From Sphingomonas sp. AOB5 (lineage in GTDB: Bacteria; Pseudomonadota; Alphaproteobacteria; Sphingomonadales; Sphingomonadaceae), in the NCBI RefSeq assembly GCF_029433115.1, contig NZ_JARNTV010000011.1, positions 31,189-95,188 of the forward strand: a stretch of 64,000 bases of DNA, written 5' to 3'. The notes under the pieces are model-generated. The model worked only from the letters and a program-made list of their open reading frames with translations. It searched no databases and had not been told where the DNA came from. A program made the translations under genes and the position numbers. Every line of letters begins with the position of its first letter. Position 1 is the stretch's first letter. Shown piece by piece: positions 17,805-29,252 of the stretch.

Positions 17805-18434
17805 ATGTTGAAGCGCATCGCCCTCCCCATCATGCTCTCGCCGGCCCTGCTGCTGAGCGCGTGCGGCACCTATAATGGCGGCGTGGACTCGGTGTATCAG
17901 CCGGTCGTCCAGCGCAGCGACTATGTGCTCGATCTCCAGACCAACGGCTACGGCCTGGCGCCGGGCGAACAGGCCCGCCTGTCCGGCTGGATGCAGGCGA
18001 TGCAGCTGCGTTACGGCGATCGCGTCTCGATCGACGATGGCGCCGACGGCGCGACCGGCCGCGAGGAAGTGACCTCCGCCGCCGGCCAGTTCGGCCTGCT
18101 GCTGTCGGACAAGGCACCCGCCACGGTCGGCCAGATCGCACCGGGCACGGTGCGCGTCGTCGTCACGCGGATGAGCGCCACGGTGCCCAACTGCCCCGAT
18201 CATTCGCGCATCTATCAGCCCGATTACAGCGCCAGCACCACCTCCAATTATGGCTGCGCAACCAACGCCAACCTCGCGGCGATGATCGCCAATCCGGCCG
18301 ATCTGGTGCGCGGCGCGCCCGGCACGTCGATCAGCGATCCTGCGGCCGCCAGCAAGGCGATCAAGGTCTATCGCGACGCCCAGCCGACCGGCGCCGGCGG
18401 TCTCAAGTCCGAAGCCACGGGTGGCAGCAAGTGA
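17805..18434 (+). CDS. cpaD: Pilus lipoprotein CpaD
   Basis: 209 residues from the ATG at 17805, chosen for its lipoprotein signal (LPIMLSPALLLSACG, Cys near residue 20) and the AGGGAG ribosome site just before. A GTG at 17766 overlaps the cpaC stop but gives no signal peptide. The body contains YVLDLQTNGYGLAPGEQARLSGWM and PNCPDHSRIYQPDY...SNYGCATNANLAAMIANPADLVRG, typical of CpaD. It likely helps secretin insertion in the outer membrane. Confidence 0.93.
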   Translation: MLKRIALPIMLSPALLLSACGTYNGGVDSVYQPVVQRSDYVLDLQTNGYGLAPGEQARLSGWMQAMQLRYGDRVSIDDGADGATGREEVTSAAGQFGLLLSDKAPATVGQIAPGTVRVVVTRMSATVPNCPDHSRIYQPDYSASTTSNYGCATNANLAAMIANPADLVRGAPGTSISDPAAASKAIKVYRDAQPTGAGGLKSEATGGSK

Positions 18435-19729
18435 ACGCTCCTTTCAATCCCGGCCGCACCGGCCATCGTGAGCCGTTCGTCGCGTTCGTATGCGACGAGA
18501 CGACGGCGGAAGCGCTGCGTCCGATCGCGGTCGAGCTCGGCTGGTCGCCCGAGAAGGTGAACAAGGGTGGGCTGCGCAACGCGGTCCAGACCCTGTCGGT
18601 CTCGGCGAGCCCGCATGTGCTGTTCGTCGATCTCTCGGAAAGCGGCGACCCGCTGAACGACATCAACGCGCTGGCGGAAGTCTGCGAACCCGGCACGGTC
18701 GTGATCGCGTCGGGCCAGGTCAACGACGTCCGCCTGTACCGCGATCTCGTGGCCAGCGGCATCCAGGACTATCTGCTGAAGCCGCTGAACCCGGATTCGC
18801 TGCGCGAGGCCTTTGCCAACGCTCAGGCAATCCTGAACGCGCCGAAGCTGGCCGACCCATCCTCGGACCGCCCGCACTGCGCCATCGCGGTGATCGGTGC
18901 CCGTGGCGGCGTCGGCGCATCGACCGTGGCGACCTCGCTCGCCTGGCTGCTCAGCGACAAGCACAAGCGCTCCACCGCGCTGCTCGACCTCGACGTCCAT
19001 TTCGGCACCGGCGCGCTGGCGCTCGACCTCGAGCCGGGCCGCGGCCTGACCGACGCGATCGAGAATCCCAGCCGTATCGACGGCCTGTTCATCGAACGAG
19101 CGATGGTGAAGGCATCGGACAATCTGGCGGTGCTTTCCGCCGAAGCGCCGATCAACTCGCCGGTGCTGACCGATGGCGCCGCCTTCTATCAGCTGCAGGA
19201 GGAAATCCGCGGTGCGTTCGAGGCGACCATCGTCGATCTGCCGCGCAACATGCTGGTGCTCCACCCGCATCTGATCACCGACGTCCAGATCGCGGTGCTG
19301 GTCACCGAACTGACGCTGGCCGCCGCCCGCGATGCGATCCGTATCCTGTCGTGGTTCAAGTCGAACGCGCCGCAGACGCAGGTGATCGTCCTCGCCAACC
19401 GGGTGCAGCCCGCGGCGATGCTGGAAATCACCCGCAAGGATTTCGAAGGCTCGATCGAGCGCAAGATCGATTTCCTGCTGCCCTTCGAACAGAAGGTCGC
19501 GGCACAGGCAGCCAAGCTGGGCAAGCCGTTCGCCGAAGCCGGCAAGAGCGTGAAATCGCTCGCCCCGCTCGGCGAACTCGCCAGCCGTATCACGTCGATC
19601 ACCGATTCCGGTGAGCGCGACGATACGGTGCCCAAGGGCAAGGCAGGCGGCGGCGCCAAGCCGAACGGATCGGGCGGCGGATCGCTGCTGGACAAGTTCA
19701 AGGTCAAATTGCCCCGCAAGGGGAAGTAA
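18431..19729 (+). CDS. cpaE: Pilus assembly ATPase-like protein CpaE/TadZ
   Basis: 432 residues starting at a GTG that overlaps the cpaD stop. The N-terminal 130 residues form a receiver-like domain (VLFVDLSESGDPLNDINAL, GIQDYLLKPLNPDSL). A MinD/ParA-type ATPase follows with the deviant Walker A GARGGVGAST near residue 158 and LLDLDVHFGTGAL. It positions the Tad machine at the pole in related bacteria. The expected next gene, cpaF, is missing here. Confidence 0.95.
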   Translation: MNAPFNPGRTGHREPFVAFVCDETTAEALRPIAVELGWSPEKVNKGGLRNAVQTLSVSASPHVLFVDLSESGDPLNDINALAEVCEPGTVVIASGQVNDVRLYRDLVASGIQDYLLKPLNPDSLREAFANAQAILNAPKLADPSSDRPHCAIAVIGARGGVGASTVATSLAWLLSDKHKRSTALLDLDVHFGTGALALDLEPGRGLTDAIENPSRIDGLFIERAMVKASDNLAVLSAEAPINSPVLTDGAAFYQLQEEIRGAFEATIVDLPRNMLVLHPHLITDVQIAVLVTELTLAAARDAIRILSWFKSNAPQTQVIVLANRVQPAAMLEITRKDFEGSIERKIDFLLPFEQKVAAQAAKLGKPFAEAGKSVKSLAPLGELASRITSITDSGERDDTVPKGKAGGGAKPNGSGGGSLLDKFKVKLPRKGK

Positions 19730-19788
19730 CGCCGTTCGCGCGGGGTTCCGCGCGGCGGATCGAGTAGCTGGTCGGAGACGGGAACGGC

Positions 19789-20769
19789 ATGGAATTGTTG
19801 CCGTATATCTTGCTCGGTGGTGGTGCCTTCACGGTGCTTGCACTGATGGTTTTTGCCTTCTCCGGCCCGTCGGTGGAGCGCGCCGGCGCGCGCCGTCTCA
19901 AGAGCCTCAACGAACGCCACACCGTCAGCGCCGTCGGCGCCAACGCGATGGAGGCCCAGCTCCGCAAGATCTCGGCTTCGCGCGCGACGCGGATGGACAC
20001 GGTCGCAGGCCGCATCCTGCCCAACCCCGCTTTGCTCAAGAAGCGGCTGGCGATGACCGGCAAGAACTGGACCGTCGGCAAATACGGCATGGCCACGCTC
20101 GGCCTGTTCCTCGTTCCCGCCGCCCTGCTCTGGCTGCGCGGCGCGCCGATCTGGCTGGCGCTGTTCGTCGGCCTGTTCGTCGGCGCGGGCCTTCCGCACT
20201 GGGTGGTCAACTTCTTCATCAAGAAGCGTGTCGCCACCTTCACCTCCAAATTCCCCGATGCGATCGAACTGCTCGTGCGCGGCCTGCGTTCGGGTTTGCC
20301 GATCACCGAGACCATCTCGGTCGTCGGGGCCGAACTCGATGGACCGGTCGGCGAGGAATTCCGCTCGATCTCCGACAAGATGAAGATCGGCCGCACGCTC
20401 GACGTTGCGCTTCAGGAAACTGCAGACCGCCTCGGCACCCCCGAGTTCCAGTTCTTCACCATCACCATCGCGATCCAGCGCGAGACCGGCGGCAACCTCG
20501 CCGAAACGCTGTCGAACCTCGCCACGGTGCTGCGCATGCGCGCGCAGATGAAGCTGAAGATCAAGGCGATGTCGTCGGAATCCAAGGCATCGGCGCTGAT
20601 CGTCGGCGCCCTGCCCTTCATCGTGTTCGGCATGATCTGGTTCATCAACAACGGTTACATGCTGAAGTTCTTCCAGGACGAGCGGCTGATGGTCGCCGGC
20701 GGCGGCGGGCTGATCTGGATGGCGATCGGCGCCTTCATCATGGCCAAGATGGTCGATTTCGAGATCTGA
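19789..20769 (+). CDS. tadB: Tad inner-membrane platform protein TadB
   Basis: 326 residues with a GspF/T2SSF-type domain: FPDAIELLVRGLRSGLPITETI near residue 155 and QFFTITIAIQRETGGNLAETLSNLATVLR near 225. Membrane helices occur at the N-terminus, around residues 105-145, and two near the C-terminus. It forms the platform acted on by the CpaF motor. Only 59 bases separate it from cpaE, and they hold a GCGCGG/CCGCGC hairpin (19737-19754) where cpaF would be expected. Confidence 0.94.
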   Translation: MELLPYILLGGGAFTVLALMVFAFSGPSVERAGARRLKSLNERHTVSAVGANAMEAQLRKISASRATRMDTVAGRILPNPALLKKRLAMTGKNWTVGKYGMATLGLFLVPAALLWLRGAPIWLALFVGLFVGAGLPHWVVNFFIKKRVATFTSKFPDAIELLVRGLRSGLPITETISVVGAELDGPVGEEFRSISDKMKIGRTLDVALQETADRLGTPEFQFFTITIAIQRETGGNLAETLSNLATVLRMRAQMKLKIKAMSSESKASALIVGALPFIVFGMIWFINNGYMLKFFQDERLMVAGGGGLIWMAIGAFIMAKMVDFEI

Positions 20770-20770
20770 G

Positions 20771-21763
20771 ATGGAAAGCACCGGACCCACCATCCTCGGC
20801 GTCGACGTCCTCTGGGTTGCCACCCTGCTTTCGGCAGTGGCTGCCTTCTCGGTGATGCTCGCCGTCTATGCGGCCACCACCGTGCGCGATCCGATGACCA
20901 AGCGCGTCAAGGCGCTGAACGAGCGCCGCGAGCAGCTGAAGGCCGGCATCACCGCCTCCACTTCGAAGCGCCGTGCCAAGCTGGTCCAGCGCAACGAAAG
21001 CGCGGATCGCATCCGCTCGTTCCTCTCCTCGCTGAAGGTGCTGCAGGACAGTCAGGTCAAGCAGGCCCAGCTCAAGCTGATGCAGGCAGGCATCCGTTCG
21101 AAGGAATGGGCGCCCGCGGTGATCTTCGGCCGCCTGATCCTGCCGATCCTGATCGGCGGGCCGATCACCTATCTCGTCTACGGCACCGAAACCTTTGCCG
21201 ACTGGTCGCCGATGAAGCAGTACGGCCTCGTCGCGATCAGCTTCATCGTCAGCTACAAGGCGCCGGACATCTGGCTGAAGAACAAGATCACCAAGCGCAG
21301 CCACGCGATCCGCAAGGGCCTGCCCGATGCGCTCGACCTGCTGGTGATCTGTGCCGAAGCGGGACTCACCGTCGATGCCGCGTTCGGCCGCGTGTCGCGC
21401 GAACTGGGCAAGGCCTATCCCGAACTGGGTGAGGAATTCTCGCTCGCCGCGATCGAGCTGGGCTTCCTCACCGATCGCCGCATGGCGTTCGAGAATCTGG
21501 CGATGCGCATCGATCTGGAAGCCGTTCGCGGCGTCGTCACCACGATGATTCAGACCGAGAAATACGGCACGCCGCTGGCGTCGGCGCTCCGCGTGCTGTC
21601 CGCCGAGTTCCGTAACGAGCGCATGATGCGCGCCGAGGAAAAGGCCGCGCGCCTGCCCGCGATCATGACGATCCCGCTGATCTGCTTCATTCTGCCGGTG
21701 CTGTTCATCGTCATTCTCGGCCCGGCAGCGTGCTCGATCAACGACAGCTTCATCAACCGCTGA
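20771..21763 (+). CDS. tadC: Tad inner-membrane platform protein TadC
   Basis: 330 residues, with the second GspF-type domain: LPDALDLLVICAEAGLTVDAAFGRVSREL near residue 180 and MIQTEKYGTPLASALRVLSAEFRNERM near 260. It ends in a strongly hydrophobic helix (PAIMTIPLICFILPVLFIVILGP). It begins one base after the tadB stop. No tadD, tadE, tadF or pilin gene follows. Confidence 0.94.
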   Translation: MESTGPTILGVDVLWVATLLSAVAAFSVMLAVYAATTVRDPMTKRVKALNERREQLKAGITASTSKRRAKLVQRNESADRIRSFLSSLKVLQDSQVKQAQLKLMQAGIRSKEWAPAVIFGRLILPILIGGPITYLVYGTETFADWSPMKQYGLVAISFIVSYKAPDIWLKNKITKRSHAIRKGLPDALDLLVICAEAGLTVDAAFGRVSRELGKAYPELGEEFSLAAIELGFLTDRRMAFENLAMRIDLEAVRGVVTTMIQTEKYGTPLASALRVLSAEFRNERMMRAEEKAARLPAIMTIPLICFILPVLFIVILGPAACSINDSFINR

Positions 21764-21838
21764 CGCGTCGTACATGCGCGGTGGCGTCAAGCCGCCGCGC
21801 ACGATAGTTTCCCTCGAAAAGCAGAGGGGATTCTGATC

Positions 21839-22387
21839 ATGTCGCTACCGTTCGAAACGGTGTCGCAATTCGCGGGTCTGGGGCTGACGCTGGTCGCCGG
21901 CTGGTTCTTCGGCATGGCCAGCGCGCCAGGCGGGCGCAAATGGCGTGAGCTGTACGAGGAGGAAAGCGTCGACCTCGCCAACTATCGCCATCAGGCCGAG
22001 TCCGACCTGAAGGACGCCAATCGCCGCGTCCGCGATCTCGAGGCGGAGAATGCCAAGCTGGTCGCCGCGGCAGCCACTGCCCCCGTCGCAGTCGCCGCAG
22101 CCGCCAAGGCCGAGGAGCCTGCGGGCGGCGGCTGGCGCGGATGGTTCGGCTGGGGCCGCGACAATCTCTCGCGGATCAAGGGCATCGACGAGGCGCGCGA
22201 GAAGCGGCTCAATGAGCTGGGCATCAAGACCTATCGCGAGATCGAGAAGATGACCGCGGAGGACGAAGCCGCGCTGGAGCAGCGGCTCGAAATGGAAAAG
22301 GGCGGGATCGCCGCAGGCCATTGGCGCGAGCAGGCCGCCCTGCTGCGCGCCGGCAACGAGGACGAGCACGCAAAGAAGTTCGGCTGA
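21839..22387 (+). CDS. Membrane-anchored coiled-coil protein with helix-hairpin-helix-like C-terminus
   Basis: 182 residues. One membrane segment near residues 10-25 (FAGLGLTLVAGWFFGMA), a charged coiled coil to about residue 75 (ESVDLANYRHQAESDLKDANRRVRDLEAENAKL), an Ala-rich linker, then LSRIKGIDEAREKRLNELGIKTYREIEKMTAEDEAAL, which resembles the helix-hairpin-helix units that bind DNA or protein. Function unknown. It lies 75 bases after tadC and ends at a strong terminator, so it may be the last gene of that transcript. Confidence 0.75.
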   Translation: MSLPFETVSQFAGLGLTLVAGWFFGMASAPGGRKWRELYEEESVDLANYRHQAESDLKDANRRVRDLEAENAKLVAAAATAPVAVAAAAKAEEPAGGGWRGWFGWGRDNLSRIKGIDEAREKRLNELGIKTYREIEKMTAEDEAALEQRLEMEKGGIAAGHWREQAALLRAGNEDEHAKKFG

Positions 22388-22392
22388 TCCGG

Positions 22393-22419
22393 ACGGCCCG
22401 CCCGGCAAGGGCGGGCCGT
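22393..22419 (+). terminator. Terminator hairpin after the coiled-coil gene
   Basis: ACGGCCCGCCC and GGGCGGGCCGT pair exactly around a 5-base loop. It lies between convergent genes and could serve both. Confidence 0.75.
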
Positions 22420-22427
22420 TCGATCAC

Positions 22428-22898
22428 TCACTGGCCGAAATGCGCGAGCCCCTCGAGGTTGGGCGTGGCCGCCCGGATCCGGGGAAGCGCAGCGAAGTTG
22501 CCAGAGCACACGGCACGCGCAACCGCCGCGACCGGCGAATCCGCGTTCACCGGGTTCACCGCCCGCGGGCTGCCGCCCGACAGGACCAACTTCTCGCCAT
22601 CCCACACATTCGCATTCTGCGCCTGGAAGGTGTTGGCCCGGCAATCGAAATTATAGGCGATGCGGATCGCCGTGTAGCGCACGCCCGAATCGAACTGGCG
22701 CGGCTGGGCGAAATGCGTCGCGGTGAGGACCTGGCGGACGTCGCCGCTCACCACCGTGACCGAACTCGCATCGACCATGAACAGCGCGGCGGCGTCTCCG
22801 GTGCCGATCGCGCCGGCATTCCGCCAGTCCGCCTTCTGCGCCATCGCCGCGGGTGCGACGGCCAGCGCCGCCGCCGAGATCATCAGCCCGATATGCAT
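22428..22898 (-). CDS. Exported protein, surface-adhesin E-like, tandem copy 2
   Basis: 156 residues with a signal peptide (ISAAALAVAPAAMAQ). The mature part has two cysteines, in AYNFDCRANTFQAQNA and ARAVCSGNFAALPRI, probably a disulfide pair. It is the same length as the next protein upstream and shares RYTAIRI, CSGNF and ATPNLEG, so the two are tandem duplicates. The fold resembles small surface-adhesin protein E-type domains; function unknown. Confidence 0.75.
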   Translation of the reverse strand: MHIGLMISAAALAVAPAAMAQKADWRNAGAIGTGDAAALFMVDASSVTVVSGDVRQVLTATHFAQPRQFDSGVRYTAIRIAYNFDCRANTFQAQNANVWDGEKLVLSGGSPRAVNPVNADSPVAAVARAVCSGNFAALPRIRAATPNLEGLAHFGQ

Positions 22899-22911
22899 TC
22901 CCGTCCCCTCT

Positions 22912-23382
22912 TCACTGACCGAAGATGCGCTTGCCTTCTAGATTGGGCGTCGCGGAAGTGATCTTCGGCACCGAGCTGAAATTGCCCGAGCAGGCCATCG
23001 GGGCGACGCGGCCGACGATCGTGCCTTCATTGATCGGCGCCGCGGGCGTCAACGTGTCCGAACTGAACAGCGGTTGCTCCTCCAGATAGGCCGTCGACTT
23101 GAAGGTCTGGAAGGTGTTGGCCGAGCAATCGATCCGGTAGCTGATCCGGATCGCGGTGTAGCGCTGGCCGCTGGTGAACTGCCGCGCGACCATGAAGTGC
23201 GACATCACCATCACCTCGCGCGTGGTCGCGCTCGGCCGCTTTACCGAAGCCGCATCGACGAACATCATCGACTGCCGGTCGCCGCTGCCGAACTCGTCGA
23301 CGCTGCGCCAGTCCGAAGCCTGCGCCATCGCAGCTGGTGCCGCCAGCAACGCCGCGGCGGCCATCATCGCCTTCACTCGCAT
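22912..23382 (-). CDS. Exported protein, surface-adhesin E-like, tandem copy 1
   Basis: 156 residues from the ATG at 23382, which gives a signal peptide (MAAAALLAAPAAMAQA). Shared with copy 2: DWR near the mature start, MFVDAASV, RYTAIRISYRIDCSANTFQ and CSGNFSSVPKITSATPNLEG. The gap to copy 2 is 13 bases. The pair sits downstream of the next gene in a minus-strand run. Confidence 0.75.
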   Translation of the reverse strand: MRVKAMMAAAALLAAPAAMAQASDWRSVDEFGSGDRQSMMFVDAASVKRPSATTREVMVMSHFMVARQFTSGQRYTAIRISYRIDCSANTFQTFKSTAYLEEQPLFSSDTLTPAAPINEGTIVGRVAPMACSGNFSSVPKITSATPNLEGKRIFGQ

Positions 23383-23393
23383 CACATCCTCCC

Positions 23394-23981
23394 TCAGCGC
23401 CGGACCGGCAAAGCCGAACTCTTGTAGGTTTCGACGACTTCCGCAAGCGGCTGCCCATCGCCGCCCAGCACCAGCGCACGATGGCGCAGGATGTCGCGAG
23501 GCAACGGGCCCTCGCGCCACAGCTGCACCGCCTCGAGATTGCGGCGACTGGGGTTCAGCGGGCGGATGACGGTGCCGAAGGGCGTGTCGCTGGTCGCCAG
23601 CAGGTCGCGCATTGCCGGGGTCAGGCGCGCGGGCACGTACCAGTTCTCCGCCTCGGACATCAGATGCGTGCCGCACATCAACTTCACCCGGCGATAGCCA
23701 AGCGGTTCATCGGGGCCGACACCCAGCCGGGTGCGCTGCTCGGCGGTCGCCGGGGAGATGGCACCCGTCACCAGCTCGGCATGGATGCGGGCCGGATCGG
23801 CAAGGCCATGTTCGGCGCACCACCGGGTCAGGGTGCCGGTCGCAGTCGGGCTCGCGAGGAGGCGCTGATCGAGTTCGTCGATCAGCGCTCGCTCGGCCGT
23901 CACATCCTGGGCTGCGGCCGGCGCCGCCAGCATCACCGCAGCGCCGGACACCACCACACCCAATGCCCGACCTCCCGTCAC
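23394..23981 (-). CDS. Exported chorismate lyase-like protein
   Basis: 195 residues from a GTG at 23981 with AAGGGA about 8 bases upstream; it has a signal peptide ending near LAAPAAAQ. The central part, YRRVKLMCGTHLMSEAENWYVPARLTPAMRDLL, followed by TPFGTVIRPLNPSRRNLEAVQLW, resembles the UTRA/chorismate-lyase fold (DUF98-like). Whether it is an enzyme is uncertain, since cytosolic UbiC has no signal peptide. It begins 1 base after the ppdK stop, so it is probably co-transcribed. Confidence 0.6.
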   Translation of the reverse strand: MTGGRALGVVVSGAAVMLAAPAAAQDVTAERALIDELDQRLLASPTATGTLTRWCAEHGLADPARIHAELVTGAISPATAEQRTRLGVGPDEPLGYRRVKLMCGTHLMSEAENWYVPARLTPAMRDLLATSDTPFGTVIRPLNPSRRNLEAVQLWREGPLPRDILRHRALVLGGDGQPLAEVVETYKSSALPVRR

Positions 23982-23982
23982 A

Positions 23983-26649
<2,667 letters not shown>

Positions 26650-26913
26650 TCGATCGTCCCTTTGGGCCGCCCCCGCGCGGCTAACAGCCGCCTACCGCAG
26701 GTGCGAACAAGGGGGAAGACTCAGACCGCGTTGTCGGCGAGAAGATTTGCTTTGCGGCTGCACAAGCGGACGCGGAACTTCACACTGATGCGGCCCTGCC
26801 GCGTATTTGTGGCGGGGTGCCGGATTGGGGTGGATGGGCTCTGTCAAAGAGCGGCCCGGATGACGGCGCGCTCCAAGCCAAGCAGGCGGAATCCAACATT
26901 GCAACGGCTTAAA
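26650..26913. other. Upstream region of ppdK
   Basis: 264 bases without a gene, followed by a palindromic repeat. It must hold the ppdK promoter (minus strand). A small hairpin GCGGCTAACAGCCGC lies at 26678-26692, close to the ppdK start. I see no tRNA or other feature. Confidence 0.4.
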
Positions 26914-27030
26914 TCCTCCCCCGGAGGGGGAGGTGGCAGCGCAGCTGACGGTGGGGGAGGCCACAAGCGGTATCGCTCGTGGCGATCCCCCTCCACCGCT
27001 TCGCGGTCCCCCTCCCCCTCGGGGGGAGGA
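26914..27030. repeat. Large palindromic GC-rich repeat, family shared with 10590
   Basis: The ends TCCTCCCCC and GGGGGGAGGA are inverted. Interior parts AAGCGGTATCGC and CACCGCTTCGCGG match the 10590 element in reverse orientation. It lies 6 bases beyond the glyS stop and may also help terminate that operon. Confidence 0.7.
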
Positions 27031-27035
27031 GTGAT

Positions 27036-29252
27036 TCAGCCCTCGATCTTCGAGAAGTCCGCCACCTTGTGCACCGCGGCGCGCATGCGATCGAGCAGGG
27101 CCAAGCGCGCCTCGCGCTTGCCGGGTTCGGTGACCATCACGTCGGTGAAGAACGCATCGATCGGCGCGCGGAGACCCGCGAGCGCGGCCATGGCGCCTTC
27201 GAAATCCTCGTCCGCGACGGCCTGTTCCGCCTTCGGTTCGGCCGCGTCGAGCGCTTCCTTCAGCGCGGATTCGGCCGGTTCGGCTTCATAGACATTTCCG
27301 CCGACGCCGGTTTCGGTGCCGTCGAATGCTTCCTTCTTGAGGATGTTCGCGGCGCGCTTGTAGCCCGCAAGCAGGTTGGTGCCGTCCTCGGTGGCCATGA
27401 ACGCCTGAAGCGCATGGACGCGGGCGAGCAGGCGGACGAGATCGTCCTCCCCGCCCAGCGCGAAGACCGCGTCGATCAGGTCGTGGCGGACACCGGCTTC
27501 CTTTTGCTGGACCTTGAGGCGGTCGGCGAAGAAGTCGAGAAGCTCGCCGGTCGTTTTCCGTGCCCCAAGTAACATTCCTTGAATTGCGAGACGTACTAAC
27601 TGTGGCTGTTGGTCGATCGCTATAGAAAGGCCGAGCAGGTTAGCTACTCGAAGCGTGTTTCTCGCGCGCTCAATCAGTCCTTCACGGTCGGAAGCTAGGA
27701 GATCCTCTAACTTCAGAGCCTCAAAGTGAAGAGAATGCAACTCAATCACATCGATCAAACGCATGCGAACGTTCGCCAACTGCGTTTGCAGCAATGCTGC
27801 AAGAGTCGCACGGCGAAGGGCAAAAGGGTCCTTAGACCCGGTGGGCGGAAGAGAAAGCGAGAAGAAACCGATTAGGGTATCCAGCTTATCCGCCAGCGAC
27901 ACCGCCACCGTCACCGGCGCGGTGGGAACGTCATCGCCCTGCCCGACCGGCTTGTAGTGGTCGCGGATCGCTTCGGCGACTTCGGCGGGTTCGCCCTGAG
28001 CGGCGGCGTAGTAGCCGCCCATCAGGCCCTGAAGCTCGGGGAACTCACCGACCATGCCGGTGACGAGATCGGCCTTGGCGAGGTGCGCGGCGCGTTCGGC
28101 CATATCTGGGTCGGTCTTGACGATGCCTTCCTCGACCAGCCACCGCGCAAGCTTCGCCACGCGGTCTACCTTGTCGGCAACCGTGCCGAGCTTCTCATGA
28201 AACACGATCTTCTCGAGCTTCGGAGTCAAATCCTCCAGCCGCGTCTTCAGGTCGGTCTCGTAGAAGAAGCGCGCATCCGACAGCCGCGCCGCCAGCACCT
28301 TCTGGTTACCCTCGACGATCTTCGCGCCGCCATCGATCGCATCGATATTGGCGGTGCAGACGAAGGCGTTGGCCAGCTTCCCATCCGCCCCGGTGCAGAC
28401 GAAGTATTTCTGGTTCACGCGCGCGGTGAGCTGGATCACTTCGGGCGGGACTTCGAGGAAGGCTTCGTCGAAGCGGCCGAGCAGCGGCACCGGCCATTCG
28501 GTCAGGCCGGCATTCTCGTGCAGAAGCCCGTCATCCTCGATCAGCGTCAGGCCCGCCTTGGCCGCGGCCATCTTGGCGCCCAGCGCGATGATGCCGCGGC
28601 GTTCGGCGCCGTCGACGATCACATAGGCGTCGCGCAGCTTGTCGGCATAGTCATGCGCGCCGCCGATGGTGACGGCTTGCGGATGGTGGAAGCGATGGCC
28701 GACCGTAGTGGCGCCGCTCTGCACGCCCGCCACTTCGATCTCGACCAGCTTGTCGCCGAACAGGGCGACGATGCCCTGAAGCGGGCGGACCCAGCGCAGG
28801 CTCTCGGTCGAGGACGAGGCTTCGCCCCAGCGCATCGACTTGGGCCAGGGAAAGGCGTGGATCGCGGCGGTCGCGGCGCTGGCCAGCACCGACGGCGCCG
28901 GGATGCCGGGGCGTTCGATGACCGCGAACAGCACCTTGCCCCCCTTGCCGTCGTCGCGCTCGACCAGTTGCTCGCGAGTGAGGCCCGTCGAGCGCAGAAA
29001 GCCCTGGATCGCCTGATCGGGCGCATCGGCGCGAGGGCCCTTGCGCTCCTCGGTCATCGCCGCGGCGCCATCGGCCACGCCGCGCATGATCAGCGTCAGG
29101 CGGCGCGGGGTGGCATAGGTCTCGACGCTGTCGAACGACAGGTTGAGCGCACGCACGCGGCCTTCGAACAACGCGGCCAGATCGGCGCGCGCCTTTTCCT
29201 GCATGCGGGCGGGGATTTCTTCGGAACGGAGTTCGAGGAGGAAGTCGGTCAC
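27036..29252 (-). CDS. glyS: Glycine-tRNA ligase beta subunit
   Basis: 738 residues from the GTG at 29252, which overlaps the glyQ stop; [16 protein letters not shown] is the standard N-terminus. KLDTLIGFF and [11 protein letters not shown] mark the HD-like middle, and the C-terminal anticodon-binding domain ends in [23 protein letters not shown]. The subunit pairs with GlyQ as an alpha2-beta2 enzyme. Oddity: about 27553-27892 (roughly 113 codons starting near GFFSLSLPP) is far poorer in GC than the rest and uses TTA, CTA, CTT and TTG leucine codons, yet the reading frame is intact. Confidence 0.97.
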   Translation of the reverse strand: MTDFLLELRSEEIPARMQEKARADLAALFEGRVRALNLSFDSVETYATPRRLTLIMRGVADGAAAMTEERKGPRADAPDQAIQGFLRSTGLTREQLVERDDGKGGKVLFAVIERPGIPAPSVLASAATAAIHAFPWPKSMRWGEASSSTESLRWVRPLQGIVALFGDKLVEIEVAGVQSGATTVGHRFHHPQAVTIGGAHDYADKLRDAYVIVDGAERRGIIALGAKMAAAKAGLTLIEDDGLLHENAGLTEWPVPLLGRFDEAFLEVPPEVIQLTARVNQKYFVCTGADGKLANAFVCTANIDAIDGGAKIVEGNQKVLAARLSDARFFYETDLKTRLEDLTPKLEKIVFHEKLGTVADKVDRVAKLARWLVEEGIVKTDPDMAERAAHLAKADLVTGMVGEFPELQGLMGGYYAAAQGEPAEVAEAIRDHYKPVGQGDDVPTAPVTVAVSLADKLDTLIGFFSLSLPPTGSKDPFALRRATLAALLQTQLANVRMRLIDVIELHSLHFEALKLEDLLASDREGLIERARNTLRVANLLGLSIAIDQQPQLVRLAIQGMLLGARKTTGELLDFFADRLKVQQKEAGVRHDLIDAVFALGGEDDLVRLLARVHALQAFMATEDGTNLLAGYKRAANILKKEAFDGTETGVGGNVYEAEPAESALKEALDAAEPKAEQAVADEDFEGAMAALAGLRAPIDAFFTDVMVTEPGKREARLALLDRMRAAVHKVADFSKIEG

